64,000 bases of DNA. It comes from Oleiagrimonas sp. C23AA (GTDB lineage: Bacteria > Pseudomonadota > Gammaproteobacteria > Xanthomonadales > Rhodanobacteraceae). Under the pieces are notes generated by a model. It made no database searches. It was given only the letters and a program-made list of their open reading frames with translations, and was not told where the DNA came from. A program made the translations under genes and the position numbers. Of the stretch, positions 18,121 through 27,079 are shown piece after piece. The first letter of the stretch is position 1; each line of letters starts with the position of its first letter. The DNA lies in the NCBI RefSeq assembly GCF_011759385.1, contig NZ_JAARLY010000005.1:124001-188000 (forward strand). Direction: 5' to 3'.

Positions 18121-18465
18121 TCAGGGCAGCGGGCTGATCGCCGTCACCGTGCTGGCCATTCCGGCCGGATGCAGGGTGAACCGCACGGTGTCACCCACCT
18201 TTACCTTCTGCAGCAGCCCCGGCGGATTGGCCTTGAAGGCCATGGTCATGGCGGGCCAGCCAATCGACGGTATCGCTTGGTGCTGCAGGGTAATCGTGCC
18301 CTTGGCCGTATCGATCGCTTTGACAACACCTGTGCCGTGCGCTTCGGTCGCCGTAGCTTTGTGCATGCCGGCCATGTTGGGATCCATCTGTTGAGCCGAA
18401 AGGGTCGTGGAGACGCAAAGGGCCAACGCCATCAAGGTCTGTACAAAAAACTGTCGATTCTTCAT
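18121..18465 (-). CDS. cusF: Periplasmic Cu(I)/Ag(I) chaperone CusF
   Basis: A 114-residue periplasmic protein. After a signal peptide ending near LSAQ, a small OB-like barrel carries the CusF metal site: H62, W70, M73 and M75 (motif H...GWPAMTM), matching the His-Trp-Met-Met coordination of Cu(I)/Ag(I) in CusF. It hands metal to the CusCBA pump, whose genes lie just upstream on the same strand (18968-25022), so it is probably the distal gene of that operon. The tail ...HPAGMASTVTAISPLP is short. Confidence 0.92.
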   Translation of the reverse strand: MKNRQFFVQTLMALALCVSTTLSAQQMDPNMAGMHKATATEAHGTGVVKAIDTAKGTITLQHQAIPSIGWPAMTMAFKANPPGLLQKVKVGDTVRFTLHPAGMASTVTAISPLP

Positions 18466-18628
18466 GAAAGATATCCTTCGTTGGAGGTAATGAGCAGCGG
18501 TATGAGGTACTGCTGTTGTTTAGAGGTCATCCGGCTGCGTTCGATTCGCGCATGCAGGAACAAATCGGCAACGTGGTGATGATGTATCGCTGACGTCACA
18601 TCCATTCAAAGCCAGCCACCGGGGATTT

Positions 18629-18940
18629 CTAGCCTGAATGATGGTCCCTGATCCTGTACAGGGTCTCCACGGGAAGGACGGCTACAATGCCGTCGCTTTC
18701 CAGTCCCACATGCGCTGCATCCATGATCGCTTCGGCTATCCGTGTCGCATGCATCACGGATGCGAAGACCTCCACCCTGGCCTGCGTCGACACCCATTCG
18801 GGATCGAAGAAATTCTTGTAGTCGCCGTAACCCTTGATGCGGGTGATGGCAACCTCGATGGTCTCTTCGCGTTTGAGCGCCTCCTCCACCGCCTGGAGTT
18901 TGCTTGCATTGATAATCGCGGTGATCTTTCGGTATTCCAT
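18629..18940 (-). CDS. PII-like DUF3240 protein of the cus unit
   Basis: A 103-residue protein that starts MEYRKITAIINASKLQAVEE and follows a PII/CutA-like plan. The central loop contains GYGDYKNFFDPEW, and VLPVETLYRIR resembles the end of PII proteins. It sits 27 bases after cusA in the same direction, like the DUF3240 protein beside czcA at 3163. Presence at both pumps argues for a dedicated pump-side sensor. The usual PII uridylylation tyrosine loop cannot be assigned. Confidence 0.75.
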   Translation of the reverse strand: MEYRKITAIINASKLQAVEEALKREETIEVAITRIKGYGDYKNFFDPEWVSTQARVEVFASVMHATRIAEAIMDAAHVGLESDGIVAVLPVETLYRIRDHHSG

Positions 18941-18967
18941 TGCGTCCTCCTCGGGCTCCTGATGTCC

Positions 18968-21900
18968 TCAAATAGGCGTCATGGGCGATGAGATGAGCTC
19001 ACTGCTTTTGCGCAGACGATGCCACTCCCACAGCAGATACGCCGCCGGAATTACCAACATAGTCAAGATCAAGGAACTGACCATGCCCCCGATCATCGGT
19101 GCGGCAATGCGTTGCATGACCTCCGAGCCCGTGCCGGCACCCAGCATGACCGGCAGCAGGCCGGAAATAATGGCAACGGCCGTCATGGCGATCGGCCGCA
19201 GCCGCAACAAGGCACCGTTACGCACGGCGTCACGCAGGCCCTCAAAGTTGAGCGGCTTGCCCGTGGTCTTGCACTGTTCAAGATACATAGCCACCGACTG
19301 ATTGAGATAAACCACCAGCACCACGCCGATTTCCGTGGTCACTCCCGCGAGCGCAATCAAACCCACGGCCACCGCAACGGACATGTTGTAGCCGAGCAGG
19401 TACAGCAGCCAGAAACTGCCTGCGAGCGCCATGGGCAGGGTACCCATGATGATCAGCACGTAAGCGATGTTGCGGAAGGCTAAATACAACAATAGGGCAA
19501 TGAGCACGATGGTGACCGGTACGACCAGCGTCAGATTCTTGTTGGCCTTCTGGATGTACTCGTATTGCCCGGACCACGTCAGCGAATAGCCGGGCGGCAA
19601 GATGACCTTCGCGGCAACCAGTTTCTGGGCGGCGGCCACGTAAGAGCCGACGTCTCGATTGGCAATGTCGACGTACGTCCAGCCTGTGGGCTGGCCCGCT
19701 TCGCTCTTGATCATCGGCGGTCCGTCCTCGATGCGGATACTGGACACATCACCAAGTACGACATGACCTCCGCGCGCCGTGACAATGGGTAGCTGTCGCA
19801 GACTTGCCACCGAATTGCGCCAGTCGCTCGGGTAGCGCAAGTTGACGGGGTAGCGTTCCAACCCTTCGACGGTCTCGGTGACGTTCATACCCCCAATCGC
19901 CGTACGCACCACGTCCTGCACGTCACTGATATTGAGACCGAGCCGGGCCGCCTTGTCGCGGTCGATATCGATATCGATGTAACGGCCACCTGCCGCTGTC
20001 CGTTCGGAATACACCGATGCGGTGCCGCGGACCTGCGGAATGATCTTTTCCAGTTGTGCACCGATCTGTTCGATGACTTTCAGGTCCGGCCCACCCACCT
20101 TGATGCCGACGGGCGTCTTGATGCCGGTGGAGAGCATGTCGATGCGGTCTTTGATCGGCATGACCCAGGCATTGGTCAGACCCGGCAGCTTGACCCGATC
20201 CTCCAGCTCCTTGCGGATGTCGGCCTTGGTGATGCCAGGCCGCCACTCGGACCGTGGTTTGAACTGGATGACCGTCTCATCCATGGATAGCGGTGCCGGA
20301 TCCGTGGCCGTCAACGCCCGCCCCATCTTGCCGAAGGCCGATTTCACCTCCGGCACGCTCATGATCAGCTTGTCGGTTTGCTGGAGCACATGGAGCGCCT
20401 CATCGGCGGAAACACCGGGGCGCAACGAAGGCATGTAGAGCAGATCCCCTTCGTCCAGCGGCGGCATGAATTCAGACCCCAGCTGGGTCGCGGGCCAGAT
20501 GCTGACCAGCATCACTGCGGCACTGATCAGCACGACCAGCCAAGGCTTATTGACGACGAAATCCACCAACGGTCGATAAAGTCTGGTTAACAGGCGGTTG
20601 ACGGGATTGGCATGCTCCGGTGTCACCCGGCCACGGATGAAGTAACCCATCAGCACCGGCACCAAGGTGATCGCAAGGATGGCTGCCGCCGCCATGGAAT
20701 ACGTCTTGGTGAACGCCAGCGGCTTGAACATCCGGCCGGCTTGTTCGCCCAGCGTGAATACCGGCGTGAACGACAGGGCAATGATCACCAGCGAGAAAAA
20801 CAGCGGCGGCCCGACCTCCACCGTGGCATCGGCAACCATGCGCCATCGGTTAGCCGGAGTCATGGGCTCGCGCTCCATGTGCTTGTGCAGGTTCTCGATC
20901 ATCACGATGGCGCCATCCACCATCGCGCCGATGGCAATTGCGATACCGCCCAGTGACATGATGTTGGCGTTCAGCCCCTGCAGTCGCATGACGATAAAGG
21001 CCATCAAAATACCGACCGGCAAGCTGACGATAGCCACCAGTGCCGAGCGCACATGAAACAGAAATATGATGCAGACCAGCGCCACCACGAGGAACTCCTC
21101 GAACAGCTTCTCGCGCAAGTTGGTGATGGCCGCGTGGATCAGCTGCGATCGATCGTAGACCGGCACGATCTGTACGCCGGGCGGCAGACTGCCTTTGAGT
21201 GACGCCAGCTTGGCCTTGACGCCGTCGATGACCTTTTGCGCGTTCTCGCCGGATCGCATGACGATCACGCCACCGACCGTCTCGCCCTGGCCATCGAGCT
21301 CGGTGACACCCCGACGGATCTGCGGTCCCATCCGCACCTCGGCCACATCCTTGAGCTGTACCGGCGTGCCGTTCTTGTCGGTCGTCAACGGTATCTGCAG
21401 CAGATCCTTGATGCTTTTGATGTAACCGCTGGCGCGGACCATGTACTCGGCTTCGGCCAATTCGACCAAGGCGCCGCCGGTCTCGTGGTTGCCATCCTGT
21501 ATGGCCTTCTTTACCTGCGCCAAGGTGATGCCATAGGCACGCAGCTTGTCCGGATTTACCACCACCTGGTATTGCTTCACCATGCCGCCGGCCGTGGCCA
21601 CCTCCGCCACGCCCGGCACCGTTTGCAACTGGAACTTCAGGAACCAGTCCTGCAAGCTGGTCAGCTGGGCCAGATCATGCTTGCCGGTCTTGTCCACCAA
21701 GGCGTATTCATACACCCAGCCCACCCCGGTGGCGTCCGGTCCCAGACTCGGCTTCGCACCCGGTGGCAGGGTACCGGCCGCCTGATCGAGATATTCCAGC
21801 ACCCTCGAACGGGCCCAGTAGAGATCCGTGCCTTCCTTGAAGATGATGTAGATGTAGGAATCACCGAAAAACGAATAACCACGCACCACCGTCGCTTTCG

Positions 21901-22129
21901 GCACGGCGAGCATGGCGGTTTCCAGCGGATAGGTGACCTGATCCTGGACCACCTGTGGCGCCTGTCCGGGATAGGGCGTCTTGATGATGACCTGCACGTC
22001 GGAGAGATCGGGGATCGCGTCCACCGGTGTGCTTTGCAACGTGTACAAGCCACCGGCCACGATGAAAACCATAGCCAGCAGTACGAAGCCACGGTTTCTC
22101 AAGGACCAGCGAATGATGGCAGCGATCAT
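18968..22129 (-). CDS. cusA: Cu(I)/Ag(I) RND efflux pump CusA
   Basis: A 1053-residue RND pump of the HME family. The relay motif AIGAMVDGAIVMIEN is intact. Methionines in LYMPS, LSMDET and RIDMLSTG occupy the positions of the three-Met Cu(I)/Ag(I) site of E. coli CusA, and surrounding phrases (MSVPEV, RLPGL-like KLPGLTNAW) are also CusA-like. It moves Cu(I)/Ag(I) from periplasm and cytoplasm out through CusB and CusC. ATGA overlap with cusB. Distinct from the CzcA at 3483, which lacks these methionines. Confidence 0.95.
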   Translation of the reverse strand: MIAAIIRWSLRNRGFVLLAMVFIVAGGLYTLQSTPVDAIPDLSDVQVIIKTPYPGQAPQVVQDQVTYPLETAMLAVPKATVVRGYSFFGDSYIYIIFKEGTDLYWARSRVLEYLDQAAGTLPPGAKPSLGPDATGVGWVYEYALVDKTGKHDLAQLTSLQDWFLKFQLQTVPGVAEVATAGGMVKQYQVVVNPDKLRAYGITLAQVKKAIQDGNHETGGALVELAEAEYMVRASGYIKSIKDLLQIPLTTDKNGTPVQLKDVAEVRMGPQIRRGVTELDGQGETVGGVIVMRSGENAQKVIDGVKAKLASLKGSLPPGVQIVPVYDRSQLIHAAITNLREKLFEEFLVVALVCIIFLFHVRSALVAIVSLPVGILMAFIVMRLQGLNANIMSLGGIAIAIGAMVDGAIVMIENLHKHMEREPMTPANRWRMVADATVEVGPPLFFSLVIIALSFTPVFTLGEQAGRMFKPLAFTKTYSMAAAAILAITLVPVLMGYFIRGRVTPEHANPVNRLLTRLYRPLVDFVVNKPWLVVLISAAVMLVSIWPATQLGSEFMPPLDEGDLLYMPSLRPGVSADEALHVLQQTDKLIMSVPEVKSAFGKMGRALTATDPAPLSMDETVIQFKPRSEWRPGITKADIRKELEDRVKLPGLTNAWVMPIKDRIDMLSTGIKTPVGIKVGGPDLKVIEQIGAQLEKIIPQVRGTASVYSERTAAGGRYIDIDIDRDKAARLGLNISDVQDVVRTAIGGMNVTETVEGLERYPVNLRYPSDWRNSVASLRQLPIVTARGGHVVLGDVSSIRIEDGPPMIKSEAGQPTGWTYVDIANRDVGSYVAAAQKLVAAKVILPPGYSLTWSGQYEYIQKANKNLTLVVPVTIVLIALLLYLAFRNIAYVLIIMGTLPMALAGSFWLLYLLGYNMSVAVAVGLIALAGVTTEIGVVLVVYLNQSVAMYLEQCKTTGKPLNFEGLRDAVRNGALLRLRPIAMTAVAIISGLLPVMLGAGTGSEVMQRIAAPMIGGMVSSLILTMLVIPAAYLLWEWHRLRKSSELISSPMTPI

Positions 22130-23637
22130 GATTGATGGCCCTTGTTGCCCCGCGCTGGCATCGGCATGTTCTGCATGTCGCGCTCGTTTCCACTGGGCGG
22201 TGTCTTTTCACCCTTCAACGGAGGGGACGGCACGTCAGTCTTCTCCATGGAAGGGGTTCGGGCGGGTGCTTCAGGTGCGCCACCGGCGGGCTTCGACGAC
22301 ATGTCCATGCCCCGCATGTCCTGGCTGCCAGGTTTTCCATCGATGGCCGCCCCGGTACCCGATGTACTCGGCGTCTCGGAACAGCCGGGTTTGGCGGAGC
22401 CGTAGTTCAGGGCGGCGGCGTCCACGTTGGCCTCGGAGTCGATCAGGAACTGTGCCGAACTGACCACGCGCTGGCCGGCCTGCAAGCCTTTGAGAATTTC
22501 CACTTGGTCGCCGGAAGTCAGGCCAGCCTGCACCGGACAGACATCGAAGCGGCCCTCGCCCAACGCAACAATCACGCGCTGGCTATTACCCGTACGGATC
22601 AGGGCGAGATTGGGAATGTAAACCGCGCTTGTTGATGGCGCGGCGGTGCCTTCCTTTTGCGCCATCGCCGCGATCGTGACGTGGGCATACATGTTAGGTT
22701 GCAGACGCAGATCCTGATTGTCAAAGCGCAGCCGCGCCTTGACGGTGCGGGTCATCGCGTTGAGATCGGGATAGACATAATCAACCGTCCCCTGCCAGTG
22801 CTGGCCCGGAAAGGCATCGAAGGTCGCGTCGGCTTTCTGGCCGACGTGCAAAAGACCTGCCTGGCTTTCGTCCACCTCCACCAACACCCATACAGCGTGC
22901 AGATCGGCCAGCTTCATGACTTGTGTGGAGGGCATCACGTAGACGCCTTCGCTAACGCCCAGATTCATGACGACGCCGGCGCTGTCGGCATAGCGCGCCA
23001 CCCGATCGCTGACCTTTCGTGTGTGCCCTAACTGCTGGATCTGCGCCGCCGTGAATCCGAGCGCGCGCATGCGCTCGCGCGACGCGGCAATCAACGACGG
23101 ACTGTCGCTTGCCAGTGCCGTCAGATACTCGCGCTCCGCGGTAGCCAGTTTTGGCGAAAACAACTCATACAGCAGTTGTCCGGCGCGCACGGCGTCACCC
23201 GCACTCTTTACTGCCAGCTTTTCGATCCAGCCGTCGGCACGGGTGTTGATGCTGGTGATGGTGTCCTCGTCATATCCGACATAACCCACCAACGAGAGTG
23301 GATGTGCAAGTGACCCTGCTTTCACTTCCACCGTCTGCACGCCCAGATTGTTGACCATGACCGGGTCAATCTTCACGTCACTGGCCTCACCCGAGCCACT
23401 GTCGTCGGCATAGACCGGTACCAGATCCATGCCCATCGGCGATTTGCCGGGCTTGTCACTATGGAAGTTGGGGTCCATCGGCGCTTTCCAGTACCGGATC
23501 TTGCGATGCATGGGCGCTGTGTCCGAAGCATCCCCGCTAGCACCCGAAATGGGCTGTCGATGACCAGCGAAATAGCCACCCGCTGCCGCGATGAGAGCGA
23601 TGAGGATGGCGATTAAAATAAAGGGAGACTTTTTCAT
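22126..23637 (-). CDS. cusB: Periplasmic adaptor CusB with N-terminal metal-binding domain
   Basis: A 503-residue membrane fusion protein. A membrane anchor or signal (MKKSPFILIAILIALIAAAG) is followed by a heavy-metal-binding domain, YWKAPMDPNFHSDKPGKSPM, the short Met/His motif that takes Cu(I) from CusF. Barrel-sandwich, hairpin and beta-barrel domains follow, and the C-terminus has a long Met/Pro/Gly-rich tail with MRGMDMSS. The ATG at 23637 is used because upstream codons are a non-family leader overlapping cusC. ATGA-type overlaps with both neighbours indicate one cusCBA transcript. Confidence 0.93.
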   Translation of the reverse strand: MKKSPFILIAILIALIAAAGGYFAGHRQPISGASGDASDTAPMHRKIRYWKAPMDPNFHSDKPGKSPMGMDLVPVYADDSGSGEASDVKIDPVMVNNLGVQTVEVKAGSLAHPLSLVGYVGYDEDTITSINTRADGWIEKLAVKSAGDAVRAGQLLYELFSPKLATAEREYLTALASDSPSLIAASRERMRALGFTAAQIQQLGHTRKVSDRVARYADSAGVVMNLGVSEGVYVMPSTQVMKLADLHAVWVLVEVDESQAGLLHVGQKADATFDAFPGQHWQGTVDYVYPDLNAMTRTVKARLRFDNQDLRLQPNMYAHVTIAAMAQKEGTAAPSTSAVYIPNLALIRTGNSQRVIVALGEGRFDVCPVQAGLTSGDQVEILKGLQAGQRVVSSAQFLIDSEANVDAAALNYGSAKPGCSETPSTSGTGAAIDGKPGSQDMRGMDMSSKPAGGAPEAPARTPSMEKTDVPSPPLKGEKTPPSGNERDMQNMPMPARGNKGHQS

Positions 23638-25022
23638 GGGTTCACATCCAGAGCAGTGGCCGATGACGAAGACGGCCAAATCGCTCCGCCTGTCTGGTAG
23701 TTGAGGGAGGCCAGCTGGGTAAAGAAATCCGCGCGTGCACGCGCCAGCTCCAGTTCCGCCGTCAGGTATTGCTGCTGGGCGGTGATCAACTTCAGGAAAT
23801 CTCCCGAGCTCGACCCACCGCTGTAGTCAGCCTCGGCGGCATGCATATTGAGCCGGATCAACGGCAGCAACTTGCCGTTGTAGAGCTTGATGGTGGCAGC
23901 TGCCTGGGCCGCGGTCGCGCGAGTCTGATCGAGATTGCTCAGCAGCTGGTTGCGGACGTCGGCCAGCTTGGCCTCACTCTCGTGCAAGCGTGCATTGGCC
24001 TCATTGACCTCGCCGCGATGATTGCCACCGAACGGAATGTTGATGGCGATGCCAACGGTGAGACGTTTGGCCGGCATGTCCATGATGCTGTTGTAGCCGG
24101 CCAGCAAGGTGACATTGGGCAGGTAACTTTTGTGCGCCAGAGCGACCCGGTCTCTGCTTGCCGCGATGCGTGCATGAATACTCTGCAAGATTGGATAGTG
24201 CGCTAGCGCCGCATCCTGCAGGGCCGCCTCGGTTGAAAGCGGGATTTCACGCGGCAGATCGTCTGGCGCGGGAACCTCGGATCCCGGGTCGATATTCTGC
24301 AGCCCGTTGATCTTCGCCTGAACCGTGTGCTGCAAACGCCTGAGCTCGATCGCCTGATTGCTCAAGCGAACCAACTCGACCTCGGCCTGCAACACATCTT
24401 GCTGTGGTGATTGACCGCTGGCGTACGCCGTCTCGGCCACCGCCCGCAGATGGGTGACCAATGTGACGTTCTCGGCGTTGATCGCCAGAGCGCGATGCAC
24501 GTAGTACCACTGAGCGTAGACGGAGCGTGCCAGTGCGGCCAGCCGCAGACGCAGGTCGGCCACTTGCTGGTCCGCCGACTCCGCTTCGGCCGTAGCCATC
24601 CTGCTGCGCAGATCAAGGGTGCCTGGCCACGGAAACTTTTGACTAAACTGCACGTTCTGGTTGAGGCCCTGCCGTGGGCCGCCGGCCGTGTTTGGCGCTA
24701 TTGCATAGCTGACCATCGGGTCATCCAGCGCGCCGGCTGACTCGATCCGGGCGCCCGCTGCATCGGAAGCCGCCTGCATCGCCTCGATGCCCGGGTTGCG
24801 TTGCAGAACCTTCTGCACCAACAGGTCAGGCGTGAGCCCGGCAGATGGCGCAATAATTTCAGCCGCTACCGGGGCCATCAAGGCTGCACGCGATGCGGTG
24901 GCAGCGCCCTGATGCGTTGGTCCGTCGATGGCCCACGCCATCGGGGTTATGGCCATGCCTGCGAACAGGAGCATGGCCAGCGCGGACGTCTGATGACGCC
25001 GTGCAGAACACGTGGAAAACAT
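23634..25022 (-). CDS. cusC: Outer-membrane channel CusC (TolC family)
   Basis: A 462-residue TolC-type outer-membrane protein with signal peptide (AMLLFAGMAITPMAWA) and paired helical repeats such as LTAELELARARADFFTQLAS. It is the exit channel for CusA/CusB. It starts 77 bases after a small exported protein gene on the same strand and overlaps cusB, so it is the second gene of the cus transcript. Confidence 0.9.
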   Translation of the reverse strand: MFSTCSARRHQTSALAMLLFAGMAITPMAWAIDGPTHQGAATASRAALMAPVAAEIIAPSAGLTPDLLVQKVLQRNPGIEAMQAASDAAGARIESAGALDDPMVSYAIAPNTAGGPRQGLNQNVQFSQKFPWPGTLDLRSRMATAEAESADQQVADLRLRLAALARSVYAQWYYVHRALAINAENVTLVTHLRAVAETAYASGQSPQQDVLQAEVELVRLSNQAIELRRLQHTVQAKINGLQNIDPGSEVPAPDDLPREIPLSTEAALQDAALAHYPILQSIHARIAASRDRVALAHKSYLPNVTLLAGYNSIMDMPAKRLTVGIAINIPFGGNHRGEVNEANARLHESEAKLADVRNQLLSNLDQTRATAAQAAATIKLYNGKLLPLIRLNMHAAEADYSGGSSSGDFLKLITAQQQYLTAELELARARADFFTQLASLNYQTGGAIWPSSSSATALDVNP

Positions 25023-25099
25023 GAACAGTTACTCCCGCAATCTTGCCAAGTGCGCCGTACCAATGCCGGTACGACCCGTTGCTACAAGCAAGGCGGGAA

Positions 25100-25504
25100 C
25101 TAGATAAGGAGAGAGCAGAACAGCAATCTGAGCGGAGGTCGATAGACATGCGCCCGATCCGTCGGAGCAAACGATGCTTCGGCGCGTGGCAACATGGCCA
25201 CGACCGGCGCCTCCGGTGCCAAGGGCGGAAGTAAGGAGCCCGGAATATTGGGCGAAGATGCATCGGACTGGATCGCCGTGCCCTGAGCGCAATGTTGGGC
25301 ACACATGAGGCGCTTGGCTTGCCCCACCGACATGTCGCCCATACAAGTCGGCTGCGACGCGGACGTGACCGTGGCCATGTCGGGCATGGAAACAACGCAA
25401 GCACTAGCCGCAAAAGCAACCTGCTGGCACAGCCACAACAACACCAGCACGCACCACAATATGTGGTGGCGATGGATGCTTCGCCGGTGGGACATGCCAG
25501 TCAT
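25100..25504 (-). CDS. Small exported Cys/His protein at head of cus operon
   Basis: A protein of about 134 residues. A basic start and a single hydrophobic segment (ILWCVLVLLWLCQQVAFAA) are followed by cysteines spread in a CMGDM...LMCAQHC pattern and a distinctive hydrophobic end (RPPLRLLFCSLLI). It resembles small proteins that head copper operons in related bacteria, and a fragment with the same LWQQ core lies at 31725-31841. The start at 25504 is uncertain (25495 also fits). An FNR-like palindrome lies 36 bases upstream. A metal-sensing or buffering role is inferred. Confidence 0.6.
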   Translation of the reverse strand: MTGMSHRRSIHRHHILWCVLVLLWLCQQVAFAASACVVSMPDMATVTSASQPTCMGDMSVGQAKRLMCAQHCAQGTAIQSDASSPNIPGSLLPPLAPEAPVVAMLPRAEASFAPTDRAHVYRPPLRLLFCSLLI

Positions 25505-25539
25505 GAGCTTAAGACTATCGTAGGTTGGGGCGCTCACAC

Positions 25540-25553
25540 TTGACCGTGATCAA
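25540..25553. promoter_or_regulatory. FNR/CRP-family-like palindrome before cus operon
   Basis: TTGACCGTGATCAA fits TTGAT-N4-ATCAA at 9 of 10 defined positions. On the minus strand a -10-like TACGAT follows 17 bases later and the first cus gene starts 36 bases away. A perfect copy of the motif is found before the copA ATPase unit at 31874, with nearly the same spacing to its -10. Bases 25554-25706 show no gene. Confidence 0.5.
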
Positions 25554-25706
25554 GTACATCGATTGTTTCATGCTGGCTGGGCTGCATCGAACGATCATCG
25601 GAAGTTGTCACGCTGCTGCAGACCAACAGGCTGGTCACAGTTCGCTTGCGAAGTCATAGTGTGGCGCGACCATTCGTGCCGGGGCCTATCTGTGAGCGGC
25701 AGCGCG

Positions 25707-26252
25707 CTATGGCTTGAAACGGCGCACGGTGATCAGGATTGCAACGGGAACCACGATCCATTGCACTAACGGTGCTACTCCGATACCGGCGATGAGCGGC
25801 ATCGATGGCGCGTAGGCCCAGCTGTGCTCGAGATAGACGTTGTGCCATTCGCTCCACGCGGTGTAGCCGATGGTCGAGAGCAGCATGACCGCCATCCCCG
25901 CCCATGGTTTCGTATACGGCCATGTGCGAGAGCGCGTAACGCCGACCACCATCAGGTACGCGACCGCTGTGATGATGCCGTCGCCGAGCGTGCAGTGGAC
26001 TACCGCATACGCGACGCTGGTATGCATGACGGACAGGTCGTAGAAGCCGAGTTGTGCGAGTTCCCACGCGAGATTGAAGACAAGCGCGAGCGCCAACCAG
26101 CGCATCTCGTGCGGTTTGAAAGGGCCAAGGCGGCGCGATGCAGCGCGCCATCCCAATTGGCGGCGAAGCTTCGCCGGGATGAGAGTTCGCTCCCTAACAC
26201 CTCTGCCGGGGGACGGGCCAGTGGCAGAGGTTGTGGTGTCCGAATGCTTCAT
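25707..26252 (-). CDS. Integral membrane protein, unassigned
   Basis: A 181-residue protein with a charged N-terminal leader of about 45 residues and four to five hydrophobic segments. Stretches such as FNLAWELAQLGFYD and YTAWSEWHNVYL place Trp, Glu and His at membrane edges. I do not recognise the family. Coding character is convincing (long frame, membrane topology). It stands alone between the cus head and an IS fragment. A start further inside the leader is possible. Confidence 0.6.
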   Translation of the reverse strand: MKHSDTTTSATGPSPGRGVRERTLIPAKLRRQLGWRAASRRLGPFKPHEMRWLALALVFNLAWELAQLGFYDLSVMHTSVAYAVVHCTLGDGIITAVAYLMVVGVTRSRTWPYTKPWAGMAVMLLSTIGYTAWSEWHNVYLEHSWAYAPSMPLIAGIGVAPLVQWIVVPVAILITVRRFKP

Positions 26253-26417
26253 TGCCCTTGTGCAATCAATTGGGGATATACGAGGTGCGGTTGCTACGGT
26301 GGCCTTGGTGACAGGCTGATTGACCTTAGCCCTCGAATTCCGTACCCAATAACCGAGGTCATGAGCTGGCTTGTTTGGTCTGATCGGTCAGCCAGTGTTG
26401 CTCGAACTGCATCGGAC

Positions 26418-26629
26418 TGAACCGCCCCGGGTTTCCCGGAGGCTGTTTGGTTTGAGTCAGGCCGCCAAGGCCTGACCTTCCTGTTGCCGAAAGTAGTTTG
26501 CTTCGGCTTCTGCTGGCGGGATGTGCCCGATCGGCCCCAGCAGGCGCTTATGGTTGAACAAGTCCACCCAATTGAGGGTAGCAAGCTTCACCGCCTCCCG
26601 GTTCGGCCAGGAGCGCCGGTGGATCACCA
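26418..26629 (-). mobile_element. 3' fragment of an IS3-family element
   Basis: On the minus strand this encodes the last part of an IS3-type OrfB transposase (RRSWPNREAVKLATLNWVD, then KRLLGPIGHIPPAEAEANYF and stop near 26457). It continues to a terminal-repeat-like end reading TGAACCGCCCCGGG at 26418. The catalytic core and the other end are missing. The upstream break falls inside the ICMT-like gene, so the insertion and a later deletion explain both truncations. Confidence 0.8.
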
Positions 26630-26772
26630 ATGATGAATGCCTGTACGACCGTGGCGCCAGCCCACTCGCGCCAGTTTTTGGGGGCGAAGTAGCGATAGAA
26701 CAGCCAGGACGCGGCCACGATCATGATCACGGCAAGGCCCCAGGCTCCGGAATGCGCGAACTGCTCTTTCAT
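26630..26772 (-). pseudogene. ICMT-like methyltransferase, N-terminal stub
   Basis: The first 47 or so residues (MKEQFAHSGAWGLAVIMIVA, then YRYFAPKNWREWAGA and VQAFIIG) match the start of small isoprenylcysteine carboxyl-methyltransferase-like membrane proteins that sit in copper clusters of Pseudomonas and relatives. The frame then runs into IS3 DNA, so the catalytic part is lost. It follows the YHS gene on the same strand. Confidence 0.65.
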
Positions 26773-26828
26773 GGTGGCTTTATTCTCTCGGTTGATGTTT
26801 CGTATCAGAGATCCACTTCGCCCACGCC

Positions 26829-27026
26829 TTATCCCGGTTTCATCCCGTGCTGGCGATGCTGACGAACATACTTTTTCGGGTCGGCTACAAATGCCTCGCA
26901 ACAGGTCTGGGCACAGAAGTAATAGGTCTTGCCCTGGTATGTCGCCTCATCGACGGCTGACTTGTGGCTGAGCTCCATGCCGCAAACCGGATCTGTGACG
27001 GGATGTTCTTCGTTCTGTCGTTGCAT
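26829..27026 (-). CDS. YHS-domain metal-binding protein
   Basis: A 65-residue protein made of one YHS domain: DPVCGMEL near the start and YYFCAQTCCEAF later supply the cysteines that bind Cu or similar metals. YHS domains are found as separate proteins or as tails of copper ATPases and help deliver metal to them. It lies downstream of the glucoamylase-like gene and upstream of the ICMT stub on the same strand. The start at 27026 gives a compact domain; the frame is open further upstream without domain content. Confidence 0.82.
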   Translation of the reverse strand: MQRQNEEHPVTDPVCGMELSHKSAVDEATYQGKTYYFCAQTCCEAFVADPKKYVRQHRQHGMKPG

Positions 27027-27079
27027 GTCAGTCTCCTGTTGGTAGTCTTGAATGAACGCAATCTTGCTGCGCGGGACCC

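Noticed and set aside
26827-26840. A 14-base perfect inverted match (CCTTATCCCGGTTT) to part of the candidate Tn3 end at 9902-9915.
   Set aside because: It lies at the stop codon of the YHS gene, and the remaining 24 bases of the 38-base repeat do not match, so it is probably chance.
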